Positions 1 to 11,186 of a stretch of 42,568 nucleotides of DNA are shown here, piece by piece. This DNA is from Priapulus caudatus (lineage: Eukaryota; Priapulida; Priapulimorpha; Priapulimorphida; Priapulidae): the NCBI RefSeq assembly GCF_000485595.1, contig NW_014578000.1, positions 606 through 43,173 on the forward strand, written 5' to 3'. Position 1 is the stretch's first letter, and the number at the start of each line of letters is the position of its first letter. The position numbers and the translations under genes are program-made. The notes beneath the pieces were generated by a model that had not been told where the DNA came from, did not search any database, and saw only the letters and a program-made list of their open reading frames with translations.

Positions 1-106
1 AAACTGCGTGCGCACTTATTTAAAAGCTGCAACATTTTGTCAAAACAGCCATCTGCATGAATAGAGTGCGCTTGCCTTTTTTTACGGCGGCAGGAAATTT
101 CCGCGC

Positions 107-199
107 GTGCCTATAGTAACAACCCGCGTCGCGAAAATGACCGTTCCCCGCTATGCTGCAGTGAAATTTGTTAACACGAGGCACGTCATACGGAGCCGT

Positions 200-200
<1 letters not shown>
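107..200. repeat. Upstream flank repeat shared by receptor copies 1 and 2
   Basis: This ~90-bp stretch (starting near ACAACCCGCGTCGCGAAAAT) recurs almost unchanged at 4808-4895. In both places it is followed by CT repeats, then the 9-bp minisatellite, then a receptor copy. It is not seen upstream of receptor copies 3, 4 or 5, so copies 1 and 2 form a separate subfamily by flank. Short + strand reading frames run through it, but the only thing conserved is the DNA itself. No gene is supported. Confidence 0.75.
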
Positions 201-204
<4 letters not shown>

Positions 205-238
<34 letters not shown>

Positions 239-345
239 CCTCTCCTCATCATCTCTCGCTCCTCTCATGGCTCTGCTCAATCTGTCTCGTCTCTCTCTCT
301 CTCCTCCCCTCTCTGCCTGAACCTCGCTCTGCTCACCCTCTCCGG
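205..345. repeat. CT-rich microsatellite
   Basis: A run of (CT)n at about 207-234 is followed by degenerate CT-rich sequence. It sits between the shared flank repeat and the minisatellite. The same arrangement occurs at 4896-5000. Confidence 0.85.
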
Positions 346-354
346 CGCTGCTTC

Positions 355-797
355 GCCCTGATCCTCCTGCTCACCCTGATCCCCTGCTCCCCGCTGCTCC
401 CCATGATGCCCCCTGATCGCCCCCGGCTCCCCCTGCTCACCCCCTGATCCCCCTGATCCCCCTGCTCCCGCCGTGATCCCCGCTGATCCCCCTGCTCCCC
501 CTGCTCCCACCTGATCACCCCTGATCCCCGCTCCCCCTGCTCCCCTGATCCGCCCTGCTTCCCCCTGCTCCCCCTGCTAGGCCCCCTGATCCCCCTGATC
601 CCGCCTGATCGCCCCTGATCCCCCGGCTCCACCTGAATCCCACCTGATCGCCCCTGCTCCCCCCCTGCTCCACCTGCTCCGCGCATCCCCCTGATCCCCC
701 TGATCCCGCCGGCTCCCCTGATTCAGCCCTGATCCGCCTGCTCCCCCTGATCCCCCTGCTCCCCCTGATCCCCCTGATCCCCCTGCTCCCCCTGATC
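355..797. repeat. 9-bp minisatellite, CCCCTGATC / CCCCTGCTC
   Basis: Roughly 45 tandem copies of a 9-bp unit alternate between CCCCTGATC and CCCCTGCTC with small slips. On the minus strand this puts a run of four or five Gs every nine bases, a pattern expected to form G-quadruplexes. The array ends directly at the conserved sequence that leads into receptor copy 1 (TCCTCTGCTAGCGTAACTAG). A second array of the same unit lies at 5005-5336, in the same place before copy 2. Long minus-strand reading frames here, rich in Gly, Glu and Gln, come from the repeat and are not genes. Confidence 0.85.
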
Positions 798-1069
798 CTC
801 TGCTAGCGTAACTAGGCGTAACCTGTTCCTAGCTCTATTTTATCTGTTTGCGAGAACGTAAGCATGCTAGATGTCATGCTTTGTATGGTTTGCGCGTGCG
901 CCAATGCATATGTCTATTTGAGTAGGCCAAGCAAAAGTATATCGACTGTCTCTGGTGGCAAATATAATAGTAGGAGTTATCAATTTAATAATAAAGCCAG
1001 CAGTGTGTGTGCATGGCACGCCATTAGTGATATCGGGAGGCTGGCGTGGTGAGATTCATTCTGCATCAA

Positions 1070-2128
1070 ATGGCGACAGCTAATTGCGTTCAACTGTGGC
1101 AACATCCCGGTGCCGTGTCCTGAGAAATGTGGAGCTTGGTCGCTGCATGGGAGTCGGACGTTGAAGCAGGGCGCAGTCCAGCAGTTCAGGCCGTGGATCA
1201 CTTACCTGCTGATTCCTGTCAACATTCTCAGCATACTTGCTAATCTTCTCGTCATCTGGCTGTGACATCGGAACATCACACCGATGCAGGAGGCCGGCAC
1301 ACAAGCTGATCTGCAAAACTGCTGTCGCGATTTCCTCAGTGGGGTAACACGGAGTCTTCTATCGTCACCAACGACATTCTGAGTCGAGTTCCCACAAGGG
1401 AAGATCATAATGCTTTTGGAGCACTTTACTTTGGCTACGCTCTCGGGCATCGGATCAATAACCAACTCCATTGCCATCAAACGTAGACAGGTATATTTGC
1501 AATATCGGCGAACGCTACACTACTACCGAGATCGTCACAGCCGCGCGCGTTGTTCGTGGTAATGGTAGTCTGGCTTGGAGCTTTCGCCCTCCCATAAGCG
1601 TGCTAACTCTGATTGCGAACGCCGCTGGCAGCCGATCATACGATGTATTCTATGACAACGTCACAAGTAAAAACATCTCTTATCTTTTCGGCGATAGTCC
1701 GTTGGTACGTGTGGCGATCGGCCATCATTCCATCTACGCTTAAGTGATGATGATTTGCCAAGCACGAACCAGCAGCCAGATCCACCAGAACGCGAGCAGC
1801 AGCGGTTCGTAGGATGCCAGGCAGGCGACGCGCTAGCTGCGCAGTCTCCGCGGCAACTCGTGCGAGCATCTTGAAAGCTTGCCAAAGACGTTTGAAGCAT
1901 CGTCGTCGGCACCTTTCTTGCCGTCTGCTGGCTCCGTACTTACATCCTGATGCTGCCTGAGCGTCGCCGACGCCTACGTACGACATAGCGGTCGGCAGTG
2001 GCGCACGGCCCCAGGCTATCCTGCTGGTGTACTGTAATTCTAGCATAGAACTTTTTGATATATGCTGGCGAAGAAGCAGTCAGTTCCGGCGCCGCCTTCC
2101 GGGCGGTGGTTGCTCGCGTGGACACTAG
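1070..2128 (+). pseudogene. Class A GPCR, copy 1 (broken, full length)
   Basis: This is a full-length but heavily interrupted copy of the receptor described at 19737. The start ATGGCGACAGC at 1070 and the end of the gene (TAG at 2126-2128) align with the other copies. The TM1 region, the DRY region (about 1485-1515), TM4/TM5 and the TM7 region (about 2035-2080) are recognisable. More than a dozen small indels scatter the reading frame, and the longest clean piece is about 90 codons (1471-1743). The 5' leader (from ~797) and the 3' flank to ~2460 also match the other copies, so the homology is to a genomic unit and not to a retrocopied cDNA. At the pocket triplet it reads Ala, Gly, Ile. It could be a dead gene or a badly sequenced live one. 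Confidence 0.8.
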
Positions 2129-2489
2129 AGACGTCGCTACTGTTCAACCTTACTGAATCATCGCGACTGTTTCATCTTCGCGTAAGTGTTTAAGCAGGTA
2201 GACTGATTTGAAGCTTTCACGTTAGCTGAGTTTCGGGCGGATGAGAATGGCTGCTGTCTTCCTTTTCAAATGAGAATCAAAAACTAGTTCAGATAACGAA
2301 GAAGGTCAGCGCTTCTAGCTAAAGAGTGTATATGGATGGGGCTCGCGTATCAGAGAGCTGATAATGATAGGCAGCCTTATTGTTGGCTAAACGTCAAAGG
2401 TGTTGTAATGTCATTTGTGATTTGGTTGTGGTTAAAACGAGCCAAGCGTGTAGAGAAATAATACTCATTAAAAAAATTATTATTTTTTA

Positions 2490-3251
2490 AATATATTCGG
2501 CTTGCAGCAGCGTGACAGCATCCGCTTACCTGAAGGGCAAGCAGCAGGGCGTCGAGCGACGCGACGACTCGAGTATGCGGAACGCGAGCTCTCAGCCTCC
2601 TGCGCAGGAGAACTCCGCCCTCAACGCGCTCCGCGACGCTGGCGCCACTGGCGAGGAGAACTCCGCCGCGATGCAGGCGCAGATGCAAGGCGCGCGCGCC
2701 AATCAACTCGCGCATAGCTGTGGCGCGCGCTGCCGAAGCTCCCTCGTAGTGGCTGCCACCGCGGCTCGAGTCCGAAGTCGAGCAACAGAGGACGTGCGCG
2801 AGATCTCGCGATGCCGAATGTCTGAAGCTGCGCAGCGGCGGCAGCTTGTACGCAAGCCAGGAGGCGCTGCGGTCGTACGTCGACCGGCGCGAGATCGCGG
2901 CGCCACCTGACGGCTCGCCGCTGCTCAGCGAGATCCACGCGCACTACCACCGGCTCGTGCAGACCTACGAGGAGATCCTGCAGCGCAGGGGGGCGCCACC
3001 CGCCGACGCGGAGCGGTGTCGGCGGAGGGAGGAGGTGTCGGCGGAGGGGGGAGAGGAGCTGTGCACGGCGTGCACGGTGAAGAGGACCATGGCGCAGGCA
3101 AGGAGGGACGCGGCGCGGCGGCGGCGAGCGGCTCGAGCACGCGCCTCCCGGCTACAAGCAGCTGTTCAAGGAGATCTTCGAGAAACTGAGGAAGAGGTAC
3201 GAGGAACCGGCAGACGACAAACCAGCCGCTGGTGCTGCACCGAATGTATAA
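2490..3251 (+). pseudogene. Unidentified coding fragment, possible terminal exon, frameshifted
   Basis: Immediately after receptor copy 1, composition becomes GC-rich and protein-like. A possible splice acceptor (TTGCAG, ending near 2507) precedes a frame reading TASAYLKGKQQGVERR and on to about 2700. A second frame from 2846 reads SQEALRSYVDRR and then HYHRLVQTYEEILQRRG. A third frame near 3150-3251 reads YKQLFKEIFEKLRKRYEEP and ends in PNV then TAA (3249-3251). The three pieces lie in different frames and look like one alpha-helical, charged, possibly coiled-coil protein cut by at least two frameshifts. I do not recognise the family. The piece around 2700-2840 has no convincing frame. It may be the last exon of a neighbouring gene whose other exons lie outside the window. 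Confidence 0.4.
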
Positions 3252-3324
3252 CCTGCATGCGTTCATTCTGCGTTATGAATGTCGGCAAGAGTAGATAATA
3301 GCATGAACAAATGTATGTATATAC

Positions 3325-3364
3325 GCACGCACGCACGCACACACACACATACTTACGCTTTCAC

Positions 3365-3428
<64 letters not shown>

Positions 3429-3602
3429 CACACACACCCACAGCACACAAACATATATATATATACACACAACCAACCACCACCACACACAGTCAACTCC
3501 CACTCACACCACATACACACACACACACACCATAACATACATTCACACGCATGCATACAGCCATATACACATTACACAACGCACACACACACACACAGCA
3601 CA

Positions 3603-3665
<63 letters not shown>

Positions 3666-3703
3666 ATACATACATACACCATGCATACACCATATACACA
3701 TAC

Positions 3704-3753
<50 letters not shown>

Positions 3754-3775
3754 ACACACCACCGCCCCACACACG
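3325..3775. repeat. CA microsatellite cluster
   Basis: Long (CA)n tracts at about 3360-3430, 3590-3665 and 3710-3750 are separated by imperfect CA-rich sequence. The Thr/His and Val/Cys reading frames on the two strands are translations of the repeat. Confidence 0.95.
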
Positions 3776-3779
3776 ACCC

Positions 3780-4450
3780 CCAGCAATGTACCCCAGGCGC
3801 GCACGCACATGAGGTATACATAGAGGAAACGTTGACGACATGAGAAGAGAAACATACCATACGTGGCGTGGGACAGCATCCCTTTAATATTTTGTCCCAA
3901 TGGGTAAACTCCAAGAACCTGAGACTATGCTACTAACTGTTCACCTGAGAGCTACATATATCTTATTCTCAGATATGTCAGCGGACGTAGAACACAATGT
4001 ATATTGTTTTATATGGCTGTATATTTTGCGAGTTGAAATACTCCACCAAAGATTTATGATGGGAGTATAATGTATAAGTTATAGTTGATGAAGGGGGCCG
4101 ATATACGCTATAGAGTATGTGGATGTTTATTTACGTGAACGTCATTCTACTGCTAGGAATATAACCACTGCGTATATGTGTGATGTAACAAATTCGCATA
4201 ATATAAATAAAAATTACATCAAGTTTTAATCTTTAGAATTTTAATCGTTATAGTTTATTGTATTGTGCAGCCACTATATGCATTTTTCTTGCCTGCCACG
4301 GCTAACATAGGCTATTATTACAAGTATCTATGTGTAAAAGAAACAAGGAATGACACGACAAAATATGGAAACATGGAACCATAGCTTTTCACGCCTCCAA
4401 ATGGGCTTATATTCGCCAAGATTACTGCAAAATGTGTGCATAACAATATA
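3780..4450. other. AT-rich unique stretch, no gene seen
   Basis: I see no open frame, RNA gene or clear repeat here. The sequence is moderately AT-rich and does not match the other blocks of the window. Confidence 0.5.
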
Positions 4451-4454
4451 GAAA

Positions 4455-4725
4455 CAACACACATGAAATTACACAAACGACGCTGGCTGCGATCTAACGC
4501 AACCTTACAGAAGGAGAGAGATAGGGCTATGTATACATGAAATCATATAAACGACGCTGGCTGCCGTCTAACGCACCTATGAGAAGGCGAGAGATAGGCT
4601 ATGTATAGATGAAATCCTATAAACGACGCTGCTGCAGTCTAATAAAACCTGTAGCAGAAGAGAGATAGGGCTATGTATACATGAAATCACATAAACGACG
4701 CTGGTGTCAAATCATTCGCAACCTG
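4455..4725. repeat. 72-bp tandem repeat, about four units
   Basis: The marker CGACGCTG occurs at 4479, 4552, 4624 and 4696, giving a 72-73 bp period. Each unit carries AAACGACGCTG, then GTCTAACGCAACCT, then GGAGAGAGATAGGGCTATGTA. Units differ by substitutions and small indels. Confidence 0.8.
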
Positions 4726-4807
4726 AGTGCAGAGGAATAGTAACGCTTATTTAGACAAGGAGAAAGATGGAAATCCGGTATTTTATCATTTCCGGATAAT
4801 TAAAATG

Positions 4808-4895
4808 GTCACAACCCGCGTCGCGAAAATGACCGTTCCCCGCTATGCTGCAGTGAAATTTGTTAACACGAGGCACGTCATACGGAGCCGTGTCG
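4808..4895. repeat. Upstream flank repeat, second copy
   Basis: This matches 107-200 almost base for base and is again followed by CT-rich sequence and the 9-bp minisatellite ahead of receptor copy 2. The boundary with the 72-bp array is near 4805. Confidence 0.75.
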
Positions 4896-5004
4896 CACTC
4901 TCTCTCTCATCTCTCTCTCTCATCCATCGTTCTCTCTCTCTCACCCCTCTCCTCCCTCTGCTCTCGTCTCTCTCTGACTCGCTCTCCCTCCTCCTCTCAC
5001 GGCC

Positions 5005-5336
5005 TGAAATCCCTCCCCCTGCTCCCCCTGATCCTCCTGCTCACCCTGATCCCCCTGATCCTCCTGCTCCCCCTGATCCCCCTGATCAGCCCCTGATCAC
5101 CCGCCTGGGCTCCCCCTGCTCCCCACCTGCTCCCACCTGCCCCCTTGCTCCCCTCTGATCCCCCTGTCCCCTTGATTCCCCCTGCCTCCCCCGCTGATCC
5201 CTGCTCCCCCTGCTCCCCCTGATCCCCCTGCTGCCTCACTGCTTCCTACTGCTACCCTGACTCTCCTGGCTCACCCCTGCCCCGCCACTGCTCCCGCGCC
5301 TGCTGCCGCCCTGCTCCCCATGCTACCCCCTGATCC
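5005..5336. repeat. 9-bp minisatellite, second array
   Basis: The CCCCTGATC / CCCCTGCTC unit is the same as at 355-797, but this array is shorter and more degenerate. It joins the conserved receptor leader at CCTCTGCTAGCGTAAC near 5335, exactly as the first array does. Confidence 0.8.
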
Positions 5337-5599
5337 TCTGCTAGCGTAACTAGGGCGTAACTGTTCTAGCTCTATTTTATCTGTTTGAGAGAACGTAAAC
5401 ATGCTAGATGTCATTGATTGTATGTTGCAGCTGCGCCAATGCATATGTCTATTTGATAGGCAAGCAAAAAGTATATCGACGTCTCTGGTGCAAATATAAT
5501 TAGTAGAGTATCAATTTAAATATAAAGCTGCAGTGGTGTGTCATGGCACGCCATTAGTGATACGGAGCTGGCGTGGTGGAGATTCATTTCTGGCAATGC

Positions 5600-6660
5600 A
5601 TGGCGACAGCTAATCGTTCACTGTGGCAACAATCTCCCGGGTCCGTGTCCGAGAATGGGAGCTTGGTCGGCTGCAATGGAGTCGGACGTTGAACGGCGGC
5701 AGTCCCCACCGCAGTTTCAGGGCGTGGATCACATTACCTGCTGATTCCTGTCAACATGAACAGCATACACTTGCTAATCTTCTCAGTCATGCTTGGCTGT
5801 TGACAACGGACATCACACTGGGCAGGAGGCCGGCACACAAGCGAATCGCAAACTTGGCTGTCGCCGATTTCCTCATGGGTGTGCAAGGCGCCTTCTCTCA
5901 ACTACAATGACCATATTCTAATGCGAGTTCCCACCGCAAAGATCATCTGGCTTGGACACTTTACTTTGGCTACCGCTCTCGGCCATCGAATGCAATAACC
6001 GCTCTCATTGCCATCAAACGTAACAGGTATATTGCATATCGCGACCCGCTAACACTACACCAGATCGTCACACGCCGACGCCGTTTGTCTTGGTAAAGGT
6101 AAGGTCTGGCTTGGGGCTTTTGCCATCCCCCGAACCCCTCACTGCGTAGCGTGCTAACCTCGTATTGGCAACGCGCTGGCAGGCCGGATCAACATTGTTG
6201 CTATGAAACACCGTCACAAAAGTAAAACATCTGTCATACTTTTTGGCGATAGTCGTTGTACTGTTGGCGTCGCCCTCGTCTCCACTACGTTACGATAATG
6301 ATGATTGCCCAGCACCCCAGCAGGCAGATCCACCAGGAACCGAGCAGCAGCGGTCGGCAAGGAGCAGCAGCGTCGCCAGATCCATCTCCGGCGAACTCGT
6401 CGAGATCTGAAAACTTGCCAAGACGTTTGGCGATCGTCCGTCGGACCTCGTCGTCTGGCTGACTCCGTACTTCATCCTGAGTGCTGCTGAGCGTCGCCGA
6501 GACGTCTAACTACGATAGGTCGGAAGTGGCGCCGAGGTCTACGGCTAACCTGGCGGTGTAGCTGGGCAATTCTAGCCATGTAACTTCTTGATATATGCTG
6601 CAAAGAGCAGTCAGTTTCCGCACCGCCTCGCGCGGCGGTGTTGCCCTCGCGTGACACTAG
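5600..6660 (+). pseudogene. Class A GPCR, copy 2 (broken, full length)
   Basis: This is the second full-length interrupted receptor copy, aligned from its ATG (5600) to TAG (6658-6660). It has the most indels of the five, and few frames exceed 60 codons. TM1-TM2 (about 5740-5910), the DRY region (about 6020-6050), TM5 (about 6230-6310) and the TM7 region (about 6560-6610) can all be placed. At variable sites it reads Ala, Ala, Ile at the TM3 triplet. In TM5 it reads Lys, Leu, Leu, Val, Ile, matching copy 5. Homology continues downstream to about 7020 and includes an AATAAA signal. Confidence 0.75.
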
Positions 6661-6988
6661 AGACGTCGCTAACTGTCCAACACTTACTGATCATCGCGAT
6701 TGTTTTCATTCGTTCGCAGTAAGTGTTTAAGCAGGTAGATCGATTTAGCTTTGCAGCGGTTAGACTGAGTTTCCGGGGCGGATGAAGAGGTGACTGCTGT
6801 CCTACCTTTTCAATGAGAATCAGAAAACAGTTCAGATAACGAAGAAGGTCAGCGCTTTAGGTCAGAGTGTATATGGATGGGGGCTCGCGTACCAGATGGT
6901 AATATAGCAACCTTTTGTTGCCTAAACGTCAAAGGTGTGGTAGGTCATTTATGCTTTGTTGTTGTAAAACGAGTCAACGTGTACAGAA

Positions 6989-6994
6989 AATAAA
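6989..6994 (+). promoter_or_regulatory. Polyadenylation signal AATAAA of receptor copy 2
   Basis: AATAAA lies about 330 bases after the receptor stop, at the same place as in copies 3 and 5. Its conservation among copies supports it as the receptor 3' end. Confidence 0.5.
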
Positions 6995-7039
6995 ACTATT
7001 AAAAAAGCAGTTCATTTCACTGAAGGAGGGCGATGTGAG

Positions 7040-8085
7040 AGTGTGTGAGATTANCCCGGTTCGCCTGGGGCAGTTATATAAGCTGAGCACTACGGTACAA
7101 TGTACTTGTTATGATTTGTAATAAAATTTCTTACTAGCATGTATATGTATGATTTAATTACGTTTTTCTACGTTGTGAAAATCATACTTGTTAGGATTGT
7201 AATATTTACAGTATCTATATTGTATGATTTACATTTACGATTTATCTCGTGTAAACTATCATACTTGTTAGTGATTGTTACTATTCGGAAGCATGAACTT
7301 CAGTTAAACTTCATCTTGTTATTTATCGATGATTTACGTGACGTATTCTGTCGTGTTGAAGGACGTGATGAAACGCACTTCCACTAACTTCTTTATAGCA
7401 TATGCGTATTGATGATTTGCACATGTATGTGTATGGTATAAAGTACATAATAAACATTCTTCGCCACACGCCGCTGTCGATTCTAAATTGATTTTTGAGG
7501 ACCGTGCAACGGGCATATCCATCGAGCTATCCCCCGAGGATAGACGCTATTAAACTACAACAATTATTGTACTGGGAAAAAGTTGAAGATCTCCGTGTAG
7601 GATCTGTAGCGTCGACAGCGTAGACTTGTAGCAAATAGCAGATTGTAGCAAATAGCAGATTGTAGCAACGTAGAGTAGCAGCGTACATACCCCCCTGCCT
7701 CGCCTGGCTAGAAGCGCTGCTGGTTAAATACAACGCACAATGTACAATACAAAATTTGCAATCGCAATTTGCAACAGCCATTCACGGTTATGTTTGGCTA
7801 TAACGCTATTCTACTCACAATGACATCTCCCGTCAATATTGACGTGTTTAGAATGCGGCCATCTAACGGACACAAGTTCCGTGCGCGTCTATTACGCCGC
7901 CAACAGCAACCATGGAAAACACTGAAAACACTGAACTGCATGCATCTCCCCCCGCATGCACTTAATGGTTCGTTTGATATAAAAAATCGTCGACGCCACC
8001 CCTGGTGTCACGCGTTGTAGTCACACACCCGTGAACCACTTCCGCCTGATTTTCATTGGTGGATATGATCACTATCGCCACTATC
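7040..8085. repeat. Dispersed repeat family R1, most complete copy
   Basis: This copy has recognisable Pol II signals: TATATAAG at 7075-7082 and AATAAA at 7449-7454. They are followed by a conserved stretch (TTCTTCGCCACACGCCGCTG, then GAGGACCGTGCAACGGGC) and a long 3' part ending near 8085. Parts recur at 12825-13068, 13079-13480, 14683-14743 and 15877-16391. The order of TATA, AATAAA and leader would suit an LTR and its adjoining leader, but I see no clear ends or coding region. Within 7140-7300 a ~60-bp segment (GTATGATTTA...ATCATACTTGTTAG) is tandemly doubled. Receptor homology stops at about 7020, just before this element. Confidence 0.6.
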
Positions 8086-8147
8086 GCACGAAGGGTCGTT
8101 GTCGTATAGGGTAGTACAAATATGTACCCGAGGTAACTATCTGATAT

Positions 8148-8285
8148 GGTTAGGGTTAGGGTTAGGGGTTAGGGTTAGGGTTAGGGGTTATGGGTTAGGG
8201 TTAGGGTCAGGGTTAGGGTTCGGGTTTGGGTTAGGGTTAGGGTTAGGGTTAGGGTTTGGATTTGGTTTAGGGTTAGGGTTAGAGT
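8148..8285. repeat. Interstitial telomeric repeat (TTAGGG)n
   Basis: About 137 bp of TTAGGG repeats include variants such as TTAGGGG and TTTGGG. The homologous place in block B (17530-17562) holds a much shorter tract, and the flanks match in both. It therefore travelled with the duplication. Confidence 0.9.
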
Positions 8286-9736
8286 TTTGGGAGTAGGCGT
8301 AGGCGACATACTCGCCGACACCTCGGGTACTACATATACAACAACGATCCCTTCAGCGGCACTATCGCGGCCATATCCTTTTCACGGACGCTATACCCAG
8401 GCACAGAGGCTCTTTTAGCGTGCGAGCTACCAGTAAAATTATCAGCAATTGTATGATGAATATAGGTAAATTTAAGCATGACGCCCTGTGTTCCCCGCTA
8501 TGCCTACTAATGACCATTAATGTACAGGGAGATAGCGCTCGCGCGTTGGTCACCGTTGACTGCCAAGATCATTTTCTTCGGTCGGTCTTATACGTTCAAA
8601 CTGGTCGCGGGTGGCCCGACGGCACGCGGGCATATCTGTAGCCTAACTGTTCTTTAACCTTTTTTCTGAATACGTTAAATACGCAAATAATAAGGAACCG
8701 AACGTATTTATCCCCAAGGTGACCCTAGGGTGCAATTCGGGATCGTTGATATCGTGTACAAATATGTATTACTGAACTGTTTAAAATAACAATATGTTAT
8801 TATATTTTATTATATGGTATTATATAATAGTATATATTATTTTTATATACATATTATGTTGCCTTATGTTATTATATACAGCTCAGTGATACATATTTAT
8901 ATATGATATCTAATATTCGGACCGCAACCTGTCAAATGACGACTAAGCTAGAAGCAAATTAAAGCAGTTCTGGAGTTGTGGATTAAACTCGGAGTTCAGA
9001 GAAACAAGCTTTCTGGAACGCTAATTAATTGGCGAGTAAAGTACATATAATATTTAGTAATGCGCAAGCGTTTATAAGTACATTTCGGGCCGCGATCCCC
9101 CCAGTCAGGCATGGTGCTGCGACCACAATATCTAAATTGAAAACCGAACGTATTTATCCGTCAGGTGACGCTACTGTGCAATTCGGATATATATAATTAT
9201 GTATATACATAGTCAAATGAATATAGGAAGATACTTGGTCTTAAATCCTGGCGTGTCACATTAGTGTATAAAGATTTAGAACATTAGAATGTTTGCATTA
9301 TCCGATATTTATTTATTCAAACGAGCTAATATTATAATATTATACAGCGCGTCCCCGGTACGGGCCGCCTCGCTCAATTTTGGGCGAAATTTGCCGTTTC
9401 GCTGCTAAATTTCGCCCCCCCCTCCTCAACCGTTAACCGGCCGCCACTCTCCATCCGGGGTTCTCCTCTTACAGCACGATGAATGCTGCTCACAGAAATA
9501 TATAGAGACACCTATAGTCTACCTGTATATTATTTCTATGATGCTGCACACATCAAAGCAAACACCGCGGGCGCGCCCTCGCTTCGCGCCAGACACGGAC
9601 CAGCCAGGTGCTAGCTACGTGTACGAAGGCACTAATATGCACGGCTATGTATCATACGTACTAGTTATTAAGGAAATCGCGTCAGCGGATTCGGCGCTCA
9701 CTTATCACCCTGCTGCATCGCTCACGATTTTATCTA

Positions 9737-9758
9737 TCCATCCATCCATCCATCCATT
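9737..9758. repeat. CATC microsatellite
   Basis: About five CATC units occur upstream of receptor copy 3. The matching loci have about 13 units (19303-19358) and about 10 interrupted units (37386-37430). Confidence 0.9.
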
Positions 9759-10139
9759 CATTTTTCTGTCTGTCATTGATTATGTAATCAATATCTACGA
9801 ATTGTCAACCATTATTGTCTACCGTGGTTATTGTTTCTTCAACGCTAATATTATGGCATGCCCTCTTCCCTCCTGATCCTCTGCTAGCGTAACTAGGCGC
9901 AACTGTTTCCTAGCTCTATTTTATTCTGGTTGCGAGAACGTAAGCAGCCAGGATGTCATGCTTTGTATGGTTGGCGCCAATGCATATGTTCTATTTGAGT
10001 AGGGCAAGAAAAGTGTATCGACTGTCTCTGGTGTCAAATATAATAAGTAAAGATATCAATTTAATATGAAGCCGCAGTGTGGGTCATGGCACACCATTAG
10101 TGATACGGAGCTGGCGTTGTAAGATTCATTTCTGCCATC

Positions 10140-11186
10140 ATGGCGACAGCTGATCGATTCACTGTGGCAATCATCTCCGGGTCCGTGTCCGAAGAATGGG
10201 AGCTTGGTCGGCTGCATGGAGTCGGAACGTTGAACAGGGCGTAGTCCCAGCAATTCGCTGCGTCGATCACTTACTCTGCTGATTCCTGTCAACCATTCTC
10301 AGCATACTTGCTAATCTCTCGTCATCTTGCTGTGACACGGCCATCACACTGCAGGAGCCGGCACACAAGCTGATCGCAACTTGGCTGTCGCCGATCTTCG
10401 CTCGATGGTGGCAAGGAGCCTTCTTCTCACCAACGGTCATTCTATCGAGTTCCACCAAAGTCATAGCCTTGGACACTTTGCTGTGCACTCCTGCTCGGCC
10501 ATCCGGATCAATGACCACTCTCATTGCCATCAACGTAGACAGGTACATTGCAAGTATCGCGACCGCTACACTACTACCAGATCGTCAACAGCCCGCGCGC
10601 CGTTGCCTTGGTAAATGGTAGGCTGGCTTGGGGCCTTTGCCACCCCCAGCTCGCTCTATAAGCGTGGTAACCATCTCTTTGGCAACTGCGCTGGCAGCCG
10701 ATGCAAGCGCATGGTATCGAATGACAGCCGTCACAGTACAGACATACCTTGTCATCTTTTTGGCCATACGTCATTTCTTCGGCGATAGTCGTTGGTACGT
10801 GTGGCGTCGCCATCTTCTCCATCTACGGTTACATGATGATGATTGCCAAGCACCACCAGCAGCAGATCCACCAGGAACCGAGCAGCAGCGGTTCGCAGGA
10901 GGCAGCAGCGACCGCTAGATCCATCTCCGCGCAACTCGTCGAGCATCTGAAACTTGCCAAGACGTTTGGCATCGTCGTCGGCACCTTCGTCGTCTGCTGG
11001 ACTCCGTACTTCATCCTGATGCTGCTGAGCGTCGCCGACGTCTACTACGATACGGTCGGCGTGGCGCGAGGCCTCGGCTACCTGCTGGTGTACTGCTGCT
11101 TTTTGAAGCATATATCAAGAAGTTCATGCTAGAATTGTGTCCACGCGAGGGCAACACCGCCCGGAAGGCGGCGCGGAACTGACTAG
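10140..11186 (+). pseudogene. Class A GPCR, copy 3 (frameshifted, TM7 replaced by inversion)
   Basis: The start at 10140 has the same context as the other copies. The first half carries several one-base indels. The second half is open from 10749 to 11132 and covers TM5, the Gln/Ser-rich third loop, TM6 with CWTPY and the start of TM7. After VYC the normal NSSMNFLIYA motif is missing, because bases 11096-11137 and 11138-11182 are each the exact reverse complement of the corresponding segments in copy 5. The frame ends eleven codons later at 11130-11132. Before the break the protein differs from copy 5 only by amino-acid-changing substitutions (Phe/Val, Ala/Thr, Phe/Leu, Ser/Arg). The flanks and poly(A) signal are intact. 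Confidence 0.8.
11096..11182. other. Two adjacent in-place inversions (42 bp and 45 bp)
   Basis: Segment 11096-11137 is the perfect reverse complement of 38711-38752, and 11138-11182 is the perfect reverse complement of 38753-38797. The two keep their order, and the bases on both sides (TACTG before, CTAGAGACG after) are unchanged. Copies 1, 2, 4 and 5 all have the uninverted arrangement, so copy 3 is the derived one. No base is lost or gained at any of the three junctions. Confidence 0.9.

Noticed and set aside
277-686. Minus-strand Gly/Glu/Gln-rich frames resembling a collagen or silk protein
   Set aside because: They are translations of the 9-bp minisatellite. The second array at 5005-5336 gives a similar artefact.
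3279-3914. Thr/His and Val/Cys-rich frames
   Set aside because: They are translations of CA microsatellites on both strands.
8099-8296. Gly/Leu-rich frame
   Set aside because: It is a translation of the TTAGGG repeats.
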